This document shows, piece by piece, positions 25,558 to 34,348 of a stretch of 64,000 nt of DNA. This stretch comes from Bacteroidia bacterium (lineage in GTDB: Bacteria > Bacteroidota > Bacteroidia > Bacteroidales > Prolixibacteraceae): positions 138,880 through 202,879 of the forward strand of contig JAPLDR010000019.1 in the NCBI GenBank assembly GCA_026391655.1, given 5' to 3'. Under the pieces are notes generated by a model. The model had not been told where the DNA came from, searched no databases, and saw only the letters and a list, made by a program, of their open reading frames with translations. The stretch's first letter is position 1. Each line of letters starts with the position of its first letter. The position numbers and the translations under genes are program-made.

Positions 25558-26547
25558 TTAATTTATTAAATCAAGCTTAATCATGTCCTGAACGTCGAGC
25601 ATTCCGATGGGAAGTCCGTTTTCAGTTACGATGATATTATCGACCTGGTTGGCATTAAAAATTTCGGCAGCTTTCTGAAGAAATGCGTCACCTTCAATCG
25701 AAATAGGATTGGTTGTCATACATTCTCCTACGGATGCGGTATGGATATGTTCCCCTAATTTACGCATCTGACGGCGCAGATCACCATCGGTGAATATGCC
25801 GGTAAGTTTACCATTGGGGGTCACAACAGAAACAGCACCCATTCCTGAGTCGGTCATTTTCAGTAGCGCATCAAGCACTTTGCAGTCGATGTCGACTACG
25901 GGGTTGGCATCCGAAATAACACTTTTTACCTGAATGGTCATCAGTCGTGTATGTTGAAAGAACTGATCGGTCCCCAATTTTGTCAGGTGATTATCAGCCA
26001 GCTTTTTCATAATGCTCCATGGAAGTGTAATATTGTGTGCTCCCAGCATCAGCGCATCCTTCACATGTTCCGGATACCGTACCGACGAAAACATCACTTT
26101 GCAATCGTATTTGTATTCTTTAATGACATCGACAATTTGTTTGACCAAACCAAGTGCATCATGACCCTGATCCTGCATCCGGCCTACCAGGACACAAACA
26201 TAGTTTGCTCCGGCTGTTAATGCCATGTATGCTTGCTGAATGTTGTAAACAAGATGCAAATTGACTAAAAACCCTTCATTATGAAGCTTTTTACATGCTT
26301 TTACCCCTTCGAAATTGACCGGGATTTTAAATACTGTTTTTTTCTTGTCCAGTCCAAGGTCAAGCAGACGATGTGCTTCGGTAACAATTTGTTCGGAAGT
26401 TTCACCCAACGCTTCTATCATCAGCACCGGGACCATTTTTGACAATTTAATGATCGCACCATCGATATCAGTAATACCGTTTTTGTGCATAAATGTAGGT
26501 GTAGTGGTAACACCATCAATGATCCCCAGTTTTTTGACTGGCGGCAT
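25558..26547 (-). CDS. Transaldolase-like (FSA/TalC) domain fused to a CBS pair
   Basis: 329 residues from the ATG at 26547. Residues about 1-205 are a small transaldolase/fructose-6-phosphate aldolase barrel: LGIIDGVTTTPTF, Schiff-base lysine in VFKIPVNFEG, NLHLVYNIQQA, and VLVGRMQDQGHDALG. The first strand, which carries the usual catalytic Asp, is missing, and VTTNP reads VTTTP. Residues about 210-329 are two CBS repeats very like those of arabinose-5-phosphate isomerase KdsD (GIFTDGDLRRQM). The gene overlaps kdsA by 32 nt in another frame. A role in supplying or regulating arabinose-5-phosphate for Kdo synthesis is inferred. Confidence 0.72.
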   Translation of the reverse strand: MPPVKKLGIIDGVTTTPTFMHKNGITDIDGAIIKLSKMVPVLMIEALGETSEQIVTEAHRLLDLGLDKKKTVFKIPVNFEGVKACKKLHNEGFLVNLHLVYNIQQAYMALTAGANYVCVLVGRMQDQGHDALGLVKQIVDVIKEYKYDCKVMFSSVRYPEHVKDALMLGAHNITLPWSIMKKLADNHLTKLGTDQFFQHTRLMTIQVKSVISDANPVVDIDCKVLDALLKMTDSGMGAVSVVTPNGKLTGIFTDGDLRRQMRKLGEHIHTASVGECMTTNPISIEGDAFLQKAAEIFNANQVDNIIVTENGLPIGMLDVQDMIKLDLIN

Positions 26548-27286
26548 CACATAATGCCCGCGTTGGATCGGGATGCACCTCAATAAACAGTCCATCAATT
26601 CCGGCTGCTACTCCGGCACGTGCCAAAGTCGGAATAAACTCCCGTGAACCACCCGCTGGATCTGAACTCGGAATCCCATATTTGCGAATGGAGTGCGTCA
26701 CATCGAAAACGACGGGATAACCCGTGGTCCGCAAATGGTAAAAACTTCGCGGATCAACAATCAGGTCGTTGTATCCAAAAGTATAACCTCTTTCCGTGAC
26801 CAAAATATTAGTGTTTCCGGCTTGTTCTACTTTACGTACCGGTTTAATCATGTTCTCGGGAGCCAGAAACTGTCCGTGTTTAAGATTGATCACCTTCCCC
26901 GTTTTTGCTGCTTCAACAACGAGTGTGGTTTGCATTACAAGGTAAGCCGGTATCTGTATCACGTCAACAACTGCTGCTGCGGCTTTAATCTGATCGGGAT
27001 AATGAATATCGGTAAGTATCGGAACTTTGAATTGTTTTTTAATTTTTTGAAGTATTGCAAGACCTTTCTCTATCCCTGGTCCGGAATAAAAATCGGCTGA
27101 ACTGCGATTATCTTTCTGAAATGAAGATTTGAAAATCAGCGGAAGATCAAGCTTTTGCGATAGTTCCACCAAAAATTCGGCAGTATCCATCATCGTTTTC
27201 TCATCTTCAACTACACATGGTCCGGCAATCAGAAAAAGTTTGTCAGCGCCACATTCAACATTTCCTACTCTAACTATTTTCTTCAT
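26516..27286 (-). CDS. kdsA: 3-deoxy-8-phosphooctulonate synthase KdsA, C-terminally shortened
   Basis: 256 residues. It condenses arabinose-5-phosphate with phosphoenolpyruvate to Kdo-8-phosphate. Family motifs are intact: IAGPCVVEDE, FKSSFQKDNRSS, GPGIEKGL, DIHYPDQ, GYTFGYNDL, VFDVTHS and GLFIEVHPDPTRALCDAAS. The protein ends five residues later, losing the last helix (about 20-30 residues) found in E. coli and Aquifex enzymes. Skipping one A of the six-A run at 26530-26535 would carry the frame directly into the transaldolase-CBS protein. It lies 10 nt downstream of kdnB. Confidence 0.9.
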   Translation of the reverse strand: MKKIVRVGNVECGADKLFLIAGPCVVEDEKTMMDTAEFLVELSQKLDLPLIFKSSFQKDNRSSADFYSGPGIEKGLAILQKIKKQFKVPILTDIHYPDQIKAAAAVVDVIQIPAYLVMQTTLVVEAAKTGKVINLKHGQFLAPENMIKPVRKVEQAGNTNILVTERGYTFGYNDLIVDPRSFYHLRTTGYPVVFDVTHSIRKYGIPSSDPAGGSREFIPTLARAGVAAGIDGLFIEVHPDPTRALCDAASQKTGDH

Positions 27287-27296
27287 TATAAGTATT

Positions 27297-28373
27297 TTAC
27301 ATTTTCAATAGCAGGCCACGGAGTTTTTCCCGCGTGATAATTTTCTCCCAATCGGGGCCGCAAACATGTGCCCACATGAATACAAGTGTGAGCGTTACAT
27401 CGATCATCCGATCAATCTCTTCAGGAGTACATTTAACTGTTACGCCTTTGGGAAGTTCTATATTATTGACCCTCATCATCTCTTTGAACTCTTTCACTCC
27501 TTCAGGATAAAATTCTTCGAGTTGATTGAAAACCACACAATTGCCAACGCCATGATGGATTCCTGTAACAGTGGCCAATCCATACGAAATCGCGTGGCAA
27601 GCCCCGACCTCCGAATAGGTCAACGAAAGTCCGCCAAGATATGAGGCGATCATCAGTTTCTCTTCGTTTTCGGGTGAGCGGCTGTCGTTACTAAGATAGA
27701 TATCCCTGCAAAGACGAAGCGATTCAGCTCCTAAAGAATCTCCCATTACAGTTTTGCGGTGACCCGTAGATGCTTCAATATTATGAATATAGCAATCCAT
27801 TGCCGTATAGAATCTTTGTGGTTCAGGTACTGAAGTAATCAATTCCGGATCGATCACCAGCTGATCGGCAGGTGTAAAATTACCTTTAATTCCAAGCTTC
27901 TTCACTGGCCCGGTCAAAACAGTGGTCATTGATACTTCTGCACCTGTGCCCGAAATTGTGGGGACGACTGTGCAATGAACTCCCTTGTTTTTTATAAGAT
28001 CAAGTCCCTGATATAATGCGGATGAACCCTCGTTGGTAAACATGAGTCGGATTGCCTTGGCGTAATCCATCACAGTGCCACCTCCGATTCCAACAACCGA
28101 AACGGGCAAACCTGAACGAAGGCTTTTTACCCCGGCAACAATTGCATCAACAGTTTTGGTTTTGGGCTCGTCTGTAACATCAATAATTTTCAAAATATCC
28201 TGTGAATGAAGCGGAATCCGTTTCATAAAATCTTTGCCTTCAAAATATTCATCAACAAGAAAAAGAACATATGAATCCTTTTCAATGCGCAATTCGCCGA
28301 GTACATCCCCTAATTGGTCAAAGCTGTTTCGACCATAAAGAATCCGTCCGATTGCCTTTAAATTTCTGAACAT
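27297..28373 (-). CDS. kdnB: Kdo 8-oxidase-like iron alcohol dehydrogenase (KdnB)
   Basis: 358 residues. It is an iron-dependent alcohol dehydrogenase closely resembling Shewanella KdnB, which oxidises C8 of Kdo. NAD motif GIGGGTVMDYAKA; substrate/metal region PTISGTGAEVSMT; metal histidines in DCYIHNIEASTGH and GIHHGVGNC; conserved QLEEFYPEGVKEF. The operon position between kdnA (7 nt) and kdsA (10 nt) supports the specific assignment over a generic alcohol dehydrogenase. Confidence 0.88.
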   Translation of the reverse strand: MFRNLKAIGRILYGRNSFDQLGDVLGELRIEKDSYVLFLVDEYFEGKDFMKRIPLHSQDILKIIDVTDEPKTKTVDAIVAGVKSLRSGLPVSVVGIGGGTVMDYAKAIRLMFTNEGSSALYQGLDLIKNKGVHCTVVPTISGTGAEVSMTTVLTGPVKKLGIKGNFTPADQLVIDPELITSVPEPQRFYTAMDCYIHNIEASTGHRKTVMGDSLGAESLRLCRDIYLSNDSRSPENEEKLMIASYLGGLSLTYSEVGACHAISYGLATVTGIHHGVGNCVVFNQLEEFYPEGVKEFKEMMRVNNIELPKGVTVKCTPEEIDRMIDVTLTLVFMWAHVCGPDWEKIITREKLRGLLLKM

Positions 28374-28380
28374 ACGCTAA

Positions 28381-29574
28381 TTATTTAAGTACTTTTTTAA
28401 GTGCCGAACGCATTTTAACTGCCAGCATGTTTAATTCCTCTTCGCTCCATGTTACCATAATCTGAATCATCATCAATTTCTGCATAATTGCATCCGATTG
28501 AGGGACCTGCATATTCCGATAGTCAGGAGCATTGTTCATCTTCATTATTGGAAGATTGTAGATTGATTTCATCTCTTTCAAATGTCCCCATTGGCGATGG
28601 AAATGGAAATTATTCCGGTACCAATACGAGGCACTAAGTCCTTCTTTCTGAAACTCGTCAAAAGCTTTCACTGCTTTGTCAGGATCGGGAAGAAAGAACG
28701 AAAGGAATGTTGCTGAATCTCCTTCTTCGTCGGGGACATGTCTCAATTTTATTTCGGGAAACTCCTGCAAAACCTGTTTAAGAACTTTCTGGTGGGCCTT
28801 TTGTTTTTCGATCATATAGGGCAACTTGCGAAGTTGTGCCAAAACGACCGCAGCGCCAAGTTCCGATCCGCGGAAATTGTATCCGAGAATAGGATGCTGT
28901 TCAGCTCCCCTGGCATTTCCAATGTGGTCGTGACCATGATCGGAAAATTTATGCGCCTTTTCGTATAATTCGTCGTCATTTGTCGCTACAGCACCACCTT
29001 CGCCGGCGGTAATAATTTTGTAAAAGTCGAACGAGAAAGCTGACATTTTACCAAAATTACCGAGCATTTTACCTTTATAACTTCCTCCAAGTGCAGGCGC
29101 AGCATCTTCAATCAATATAAGATTGTGTTTCCTGCAAACTGCAAGTATTTCATCCATTCTGCCCATAGATCCGAAAACCTGAATAAGCAAAACCGCCTTT
29201 GTTCGGGGTGTTATCGCTTTCTCAATCCCTTCAGGGCTCAAACACAATGTTTCGTCAATTTCTGCAAATACGGGAACCGCCCCCGCTACCAGTACTGCTT
29301 CAATAGGTGCGATAAATGTATAAGGAGGAACAATTACTTCGTCGCCATAACCTATGCCACAACATGCAAGAGACAATGAATCAGCTGCTGTTCCGCTTGC
29401 GCAGAAATGGGTGTGCTTTGCACCTAGATAAACGCTGAATTCCTGTTCGAATGTTTTGGCTTTCCAAACGCCATTACGTTGTGCATCATGATTATATCGA
29501 AACAGTATTCCTGTTTCGAGCACGTCCATTACTTCTTTTCGTTCTTCATTTCCGAAAAGTTCAGTACCTGCCAT
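28381..29574 (-). CDS. kdnA: 8-amino-3,8-dideoxy-octulosonate transaminase (KdnA)
   Basis: 397 residues. A DegT/DnrJ/EryC1-type PLP aminotransferase. The lysine for PLP is in FSFDFYKIITAGEGGAVATN; FAEIDETLCLSPEGIEKAIT and HKFSDHGHDHIGNARGAEQH match the Shewanella KdnA pattern I remember. It transfers an amino group to the C8 aldehyde made by KdnB, giving 8-amino-Kdo, which replaces Kdo in the lipopolysaccharide inner core and raises polymyxin resistance in Shewanella. First gene of the operon. Confidence 0.87.
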   Translation of the reverse strand: MAGTELFGNEERKEVMDVLETGILFRYNHDAQRNGVWKAKTFEQEFSVYLGAKHTHFCASGTAADSLSLACCGIGYGDEVIVPPYTFIAPIEAVLVAGAVPVFAEIDETLCLSPEGIEKAITPRTKAVLLIQVFGSMGRMDEILAVCRKHNLILIEDAAPALGGSYKGKMLGNFGKMSAFSFDFYKIITAGEGGAVATNDDELYEKAHKFSDHGHDHIGNARGAEQHPILGYNFRGSELGAAVVLAQLRKLPYMIEKQKAHQKVLKQVLQEFPEIKLRHVPDEEGDSATFLSFFLPDPDKAVKAFDEFQKEGLSASYWYRNNFHFHRQWGHLKEMKSIYNLPIMKMNNAPDYRNMQVPQSDAIMQKLMMIQIMVTWSEEELNMLAVKMRSALKKVLK

Positions 29575-29738
29575 AATAAATTTGTTAATCTATTAAAAAT
29601 CAAACAATTTAATAAAAATACGAAAATCATACCAAAGTATGGCAAAAATTCCCGACAAGAGATTATATATTATTTCTAATACTGCTTTTCTCCTGTTTCT
29701 TTAAAACCCGTAAAATTACACTTATTTTGAGAATAAAT

Positions 29739-30638
29739 TTAAAGAAAAAAGATGGCCATTCCGGCAACCGCCAGAAATGCGCCGGCAACCTCTTTCCAGT
29801 TGAGTTTTTCGTGAAATATAATTACAGATGGGATTAATATAAACACAGGAACTGTTGCGATTAGTGTTGAGGCAATTCCGACCGAAGTGTGTTGAAAAGC
29901 GAAAAGGCTGAGCGATACACCCAGAAATGGACCAAAGAATGAACCAATTAAAAGTGGTGTCATCGCTTTGTTGTTTTTTAATGAAAAACTAATTGAACGC
30001 CATTCTTTTGCCAGAGAGATAATTACAACGAAGCCAAGAATTCCTGTGATTACCCTGATCTGCGAGGAAGCAAACGGATCGTAATTCCCCATTCCAAGTT
30101 TTGAAAAGACAGCACCAACTCCCTGGCCAACCGCTCCCCCAAATGCCAGTAAGAGTCCTTTTACAGGATAATTAAAACGCGATTTATTGGTTTCAGATTC
30201 GGGTCGTTTCAGGATAACAATGGCAATCCCCAAAAGCACCAATATCATACCCAATCCATTTAACCAGGTGAGTCTTTCGTGAAGAATTATTGCACCGGCC
30301 AGTGCTGCTGTGGGTGGAGCAAGCGACATGATTAGCATCGACAACTTGGCCGATTGATATGAATATGACTTAAAAAGACAATAATCGCCTGCAACAAAAC
30401 CTATTAAACCGGAAACAGACAACCATTTCCATGCTTCGGGTGATGCATCAGAGGGTGTCCATAACCCGCGCATTACCTTCGACCAAATCATAAACATTCC
30501 CATCGCGAGGACTAGTCTTGTGATATTGACTGCCAGCGAACCTGCACGACGTGTTGCTAATGAAAAAGTTAAAGCTGATGCGGTCCAGCATATTGCGGTT
30601 AATATTCCCGTTATTTCCCCTAAATGACCTATTTGCAT
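29739..30638 (-). CDS. EamA/DMT-family transporter
   Basis: 299 residues from the ATG at 30638 (MQIGHLGEITGILTAICW); an in-frame TTG 42 nt upstream is less likely. Ten predicted membrane helices form two EamA repeats (about 5-140 and 155-299), the second ending FHEKLNWKEVAGAFLAVAGM. Such drug/metabolite transporters export amino acids, nucleosides or metabolites; the substrate cannot be told. It stands alone. Confidence 0.85.
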   Translation of the reverse strand: MQIGHLGEITGILTAICWTASALTFSLATRRAGSLAVNITRLVLAMGMFMIWSKVMRGLWTPSDASPEAWKWLSVSGLIGFVAGDYCLFKSYSYQSAKLSMLIMSLAPPTAALAGAIILHERLTWLNGLGMILVLLGIAIVILKRPESETNKSRFNYPVKGLLLAFGGAVGQGVGAVFSKLGMGNYDPFASSQIRVITGILGFVVIISLAKEWRSISFSLKNNKAMTPLLIGSFFGPFLGVSLSLFAFQHTSVGIASTLIATVPVFILIPSVIIFHEKLNWKEVAGAFLAVAGMAIFFL

Positions 30639-30728
30639 GCATCTAATTAATTGGCGGCAAAAGTAGCGATACCAATCCAAAAATTATCGAAAAGAATAAT
30701 AATTGTCGGGTTCTGCGATTGCCTGAAA

Positions 30729-31079
30729 TCAGTTGTTTTTCTTATTAAAGCTATTGATGCCCAGCAATCCGTTAATCAACGACACCAATAAACTGAAAAT
30801 TATAGCTGTAAATAGACTTGAAACAGAAAAACCATTGATAAAATGGTGAGCAATCAATACAATTATGCCGTTTATTACGAGCAGAAAAAGTCCTAATGTG
30901 ATTATTGTAACCGGCAAAGTCAGAATAATCAGAATCGGTTTAACGATTGAATTAAGAAGAGCAAGAACTATGGCAACTACAAATGCCGTATATACCGAGG
31001 AGACCACAACTCCCGGCAGAATATAGCCTACAACCATGATCGATATGGTGCTGATAATGATGCGCGTGAGCAAATTCAT
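30729..31079 (-). CDS. Phage-holin-4-2-like small membrane protein
   Basis: 116 residues from the ATG at 31079 (MNLLTRIIISTISIMVVGYILPGV). Four hydrophobic segments and the LALLNSIVKPILIILTLPVT motif identify the family called phage holin 4-2. This is a chromosomal membrane protein in many bacteria and not evidence of a prophage. Function unknown. Confidence 0.83.
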   Translation of the reverse strand: MNLLTRIIISTISIMVVGYILPGVVVSSVYTAFVVAIVLALLNSIVKPILIILTLPVTIITLGLFLLVINGIIVLIAHHFINGFSVSSLFTAIIFSLLVSLINGLLGINSFNKKNN

Positions 31080-31267
31080 ATTACTTTGAATTAAAGGTTG
31101 AAGATTTTTTAAAAGTAGTAATAATCCGGGCAAAAAGAATCGCGGGTCCCTTGATTTCTGTTCCTTTAAAAGAGACTTTTCCTGTACAATAGCGTCAGAT
31201 GATTAATATCAATGAATTATATGAAAAAAATAACCAATTTTGAGAATTCAAAATCAATCATAAAAAT

Positions 31268-32101
31268 ATGAGACTTATTATTCAGTCAGAGGCAGTTAAC
31301 GTAGCAAAATGGTCTGCGGTCTACATTGCCAGAAGGATTAATGAATTGACTAAATCGTCCGATAAACCTTTTGTGCTGGGACTTCCTACAGGGAGTACGC
31401 CCCTTGGTACGTACAAAGAGTTGATCCGCATTTACCGCGAGGGGAAGGTTTCATTTAAAAATGTGGTCACTTTTAATATGGATGAATATGTAGGAATCCC
31501 CAAAGATCATCCGCAGAGTTATCACTCGTTTATGTGGAATAATTTCTTCGGCCACATCGATATACTGCCCTCAAATGTCAACATTCTTAACGGAAATGCT
31601 AAAGATTTAAAGGTCGAATGTGCCGATTATGAAGCGCGTATCAAGGCTGTCGGCGGTATCGATCTGTTTTTGGGTGGTGTTGGCGCTGATGGACACATTG
31701 CTTTTAATGAACCCGGTTCAAGCCTTTCGTCACGGACAAGAGATAAAGCATTGAATCAGGATACTAAACTGGTTAACAGTCGTTTTTTTGATGATGATGT
31801 AAATAAGGTTCCCAAATTTGCCCTTACTGTTGGCGTAGGAACGGTAATGGATTCGCGTGAGGTACTTATTCTTGTAACCGGTCATAATAAATCACGTGCA
31901 TTGCACAAGGCCATCGAAGGCGGAGTAAATCACATGTGGACCATCTCTGCTCTTCAACTCCACCCTAATGGTTTGATAGTTTGTGACGAAGCGTCAACAA
32001 TTGATCTTAAAGTGGGAACTTACCGCTATTTCAGGGATATCGAGAAAGACCATCTCGATCCTGACTCTTTATGGAGTGACGATAAATATCTTGGGTGGTA
32101 G
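31268..32101 (+). CDS. nagB: Glucosamine-6-phosphate deaminase
   Basis: 277 residues. It converts glucosamine-6-phosphate to fructose-6-phosphate and ammonia. Motifs: [17 protein letters not shown] (phosphate loop), FNMDEYVGI, and [17 protein letters not shown] with the catalytic Asp/His. Full length. Stands alone on the plus strand, in keeping with amino-sugar catabolism. Confidence 0.95.
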   Translation: MRLIIQSEAVNVAKWSAVYIARRINELTKSSDKPFVLGLPTGSTPLGTYKELIRIYREGKVSFKNVVTFNMDEYVGIPKDHPQSYHSFMWNNFFGHIDILPSNVNILNGNAKDLKVECADYEARIKAVGGIDLFLGGVGADGHIAFNEPGSSLSSRTRDKALNQDTKLVNSRFFDDDVNKVPKFALTVGVGTVMDSREVLILVTGHNKSRALHKAIEGGVNHMWTISALQLHPNGLIVCDEASTIDLKVGTYRYFRDIEKDHLDPDSLWSDDKYLGW

Positions 32102-32247
32102 CAGCTGGCAATTAGTCAATTCGACGATTAGCCAATTCGACAATTAGTCAAATAGTGACACAACTCGTATGATACTTTACAAATTTGAACTTCTAATAAA
32201 AGTAATTGCCGAATCGTCGAATTGTCACATTGTCGAATTACTTTTTG
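32102..32247. repeat. Inverted CAATTCGAC-type repeats between nagB and galM
   Basis: Clustered copies of CAATTCGAC(A/G)ATT are followed by their complements (CGAATCGTCGAATTGTC, TTGTCGAATTAC), forming a potential large hairpin between convergent genes. The same motif recurs at about 25355-25390. Likely a bidirectional terminator or repeat element. Confidence 0.5.
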
Positions 32248-33396
32248 TTATTTGACCGAAAATTTAAAGACTGTCGTTGAATTAAAAGTCTCGCCCGGGC
32301 GTAGAACAGTCGTTGGAAAATTAGGATGGTTGGGTGAATCGGCCGCATGTTGTGTTTCGAAGCAGAAGCCGGTTCTTTTTGCATAACCAACTCCGCTCTT
32401 CCCGATCTGACTGCCGTTTAATGAATTGCCCGTGAAGAATTGTACGGATGGTTCAGTCGTAAATACCTCCATAAATCTACCACTTTCGGGTTCGTAAGCG
32501 CTTGCTGCAAACGATAATTCCCCTTTCTCTTTTTTATTCAGAATCCAGGCATGGTCGTAACCGCCACCGTATTTTAACTGGTCGTAATCGGCGTCAATAT
32601 CTTTGCTGACAAGTCGGGGCGCCTTAAAATCCATCGGCGTACCCAAAATATTGCGATAAATACCTGTCGGAATCATTTCATTATTTGCCACTTCGGCAAT
32701 ACTATCTGCATTAACGACAACCTCAATTCCTGTGATCGCTCCCTTTCCTTCCCCTTTCAGATTAAAATAGGAGTGATTTGTAACATTCAGAACGGTCGGT
32801 TTGTCGGTAGTTGCTTTGTAATTGATGACAAGCTCGTTTTTATCGGTCAGTTTAAAAGTAACATAGAAATCAAGCGTTCCAGGAAATCCGTTTTCACCAT
32901 CCGGACTCATGTAATGCATCTCTACCGCTTTTCCCTCGGGGGTTTCAATGGCTTTGGCATCGAAAACTTTCGAATAAAATCCATCGGGGCCGCTATGAAT
33001 GCAATTAGGACCGTTATTAACAGGAAGATGATAGGCAACACTATCAAGCGTAAACGTTGCTTTTGCAATGCGATTGGCATAACGTCCGACAGTTGCGCCA
33101 AAACTCTTCGAACCTTTCACGTACTCATCAATTGTATTGAATCCAAGGATTATATCTGCAAGTTTGCCATTCTTGTCAGGAAGCCAAATATTTACAATTT
33201 TACCACCATAGTTTGTGAGCATAACTTTCACCCCATTGCTATTTTTCAAAGTAAATAGCGTCACTTGTTTTCCGCCAATTTCTTTTTCGAATAGTTTTTT
33301 TTGTTTATCGTTATTTTTCATGTTGGAACATGAAATTGATAAAAGCATTCCGGGAATGAATGCAAGGGCAAACAGGTATTTGGTTAATCTGCTCAT
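32248..33396 (-). CDS. galM: Aldose 1-epimerase, lipoprotein form
   Basis: 382 residues. The lipoprotein signal ends at SISC (Cys23). The galactose mutarotase barrel contains LTNYGGKIVNIWLPDK, GATVGRYANRIA, the catalytic His in NVTNHSYFNLKG, and the C-terminal glutamate region GFCFETQHAADSPNHPNFP. Predicted to interconvert sugar anomers in the periplasm. It lies 30 nt downstream of araD in one operon. Confidence 0.93.
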   Translation of the reverse strand: MSRLTKYLFALAFIPGMLLSISCSNMKNNDKQKKLFEKEIGGKQVTLFTLKNSNGVKVMLTNYGGKIVNIWLPDKNGKLADIILGFNTIDEYVKGSKSFGATVGRYANRIAKATFTLDSVAYHLPVNNGPNCIHSGPDGFYSKVFDAKAIETPEGKAVEMHYMSPDGENGFPGTLDFYVTFKLTDKNELVINYKATTDKPTVLNVTNHSYFNLKGEGKGAITGIEVVVNADSIAEVANNEMIPTGIYRNILGTPMDFKAPRLVSKDIDADYDQLKYGGGYDHAWILNKKEKGELSFAASAYEPESGRFMEVFTTEPSVQFFTGNSLNGSQIGKSGVGYAKRTGFCFETQHAADSPNHPNFPTTVLRPGETFNSTTVFKFSVK

Positions 33397-33426
33397 AAGT
33401 AATTAGATATAGAAACTGCCAGATGT

Positions 33427-34086
33427 TTATTTAAAGAAATGGTGGTCAAGAAATTCTTTCTCAACAGGATTCACCTTGTTCAATACCAATGTACGATAGG
33501 CCATTCGCGCAACTTGCTCAATCACGACAGTATGGTCAAAAGCGCTGCTCACATCCTTTCCCCAGCAGAAAGGGCCGTGTCCATAAACAAGTACGCCGGG
33601 AATTCGCATCGGATCAATACCACGCGACTGGAAAGTATTTACGATCATCTTTCCCGTTTCGTATTCGAGATTGTTCTCTACCTGTTCAATGCTCATCGGA
33701 GAGGTACAAGGGATTTCTCCATTAAAAAAATTGGCATGAGTAATACCGAGTGGCGGAATTCCCCTTCCGGCCTGCGCCCAGCAGGTGGCAAATTCGGAAT
33801 GAGAATGGAGGATTGCTCCTATCTGTGGAAAGCTTTTGTACAAGACGAGATGTGTATTGGTATCTGTTGAAGGCTTTAGGCTCCCTTCAACAATATTTCC
33901 ATCAAGATCCATCACGACCATATCGGCCGGTATCATCTCTTCGTATAAAACACCCGATGGTTTAATCACCACCAGACCACTCACCCTGTCGATGGTACTG
34001 ACATTTCCCCAGGAATAGATGACAAGACCTTGCTCTACAAGCTTTAAACTTGCTTTGTAGACCTGATGTTTGAGGTTTTCGAGCAT
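33427..34086 (-). CDS. araD: L-ribulose-5-phosphate 4-epimerase
   Basis: 219 residues of the class II aldolase fold. Zinc ligands in LHSHSEFATCWAQAG and the later VYGHGPFCWG; WGNVSTIDRVSGLVVIKPSG is the substrate-binding N-terminus. It converts L-ribulose-5-P to D-xylulose-5-P in arabinose use. First gene of an operon with galM. Confidence 0.92.
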   Translation of the reverse strand: MLENLKHQVYKASLKLVEQGLVIYSWGNVSTIDRVSGLVVIKPSGVLYEEMIPADMVVMDLDGNIVEGSLKPSTDTNTHLVLYKSFPQIGAILHSHSEFATCWAQAGRGIPPLGITHANFFNGEIPCTSPMSIEQVENNLEYETGKMIVNTFQSRGIDPMRIPGVLVYGHGPFCWGKDVSSAFDHTVVIEQVARMAYRTLVLNKVNPVEKEFLDHHFFK

Positions 34087-34214
34087 AATAGGTATCGTAT
34101 TTTCGTTGATATTTAATTCAGAACTTAAAGATCGTAATTATATTCCATTTTATTCAGAAAACCAATAGGATTATTTATAATCGTAGGCAATACCCTGAAA
34201 ATGGTTACGAATGC

Positions 34215-34245
34215 ACTGTAGAGACAAGGCATTGCCTTGTCTCTG
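34215..34245. repeat. Palindrome in the araD upstream spacer
   Basis: AGAGACAAGGC-ATT-GCCTTGTCTCT forms a perfect 11-bp stem. This is a type of interspersed hairpin found throughout Bacteroidetes. The spacer 34087-34348 holds no gene. Confidence 0.5.
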
Positions 34246-34298
34246 CAACCCGTTAACGGCAAAACATTCAACAATCCATGATCTTCCATTAACAAAAA

Positions 34299-34327
34299 AG
34301 AGCCGAATCTGTTTAGAATTCGGCTCT
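34299..34327 (-). terminator. Intrinsic terminator of the M13 peptidase gene
   Basis: Stem AGAGCCGAAT (34299-34308) with ATTCGGCTCT (34318-34327), followed on the minus strand by CTTTTTTGTT. It lies 22 bp after the stop codon. Confidence 0.85.
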
Positions 34328-34348
34328 GATTGTATTGTTTGCAGGTAA

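Noticed and set aside
30729-31133. Prophage signal from the holin-named protein
   Set aside because: The family name is historical. No phage structural, integrase or lysis genes lie nearby.
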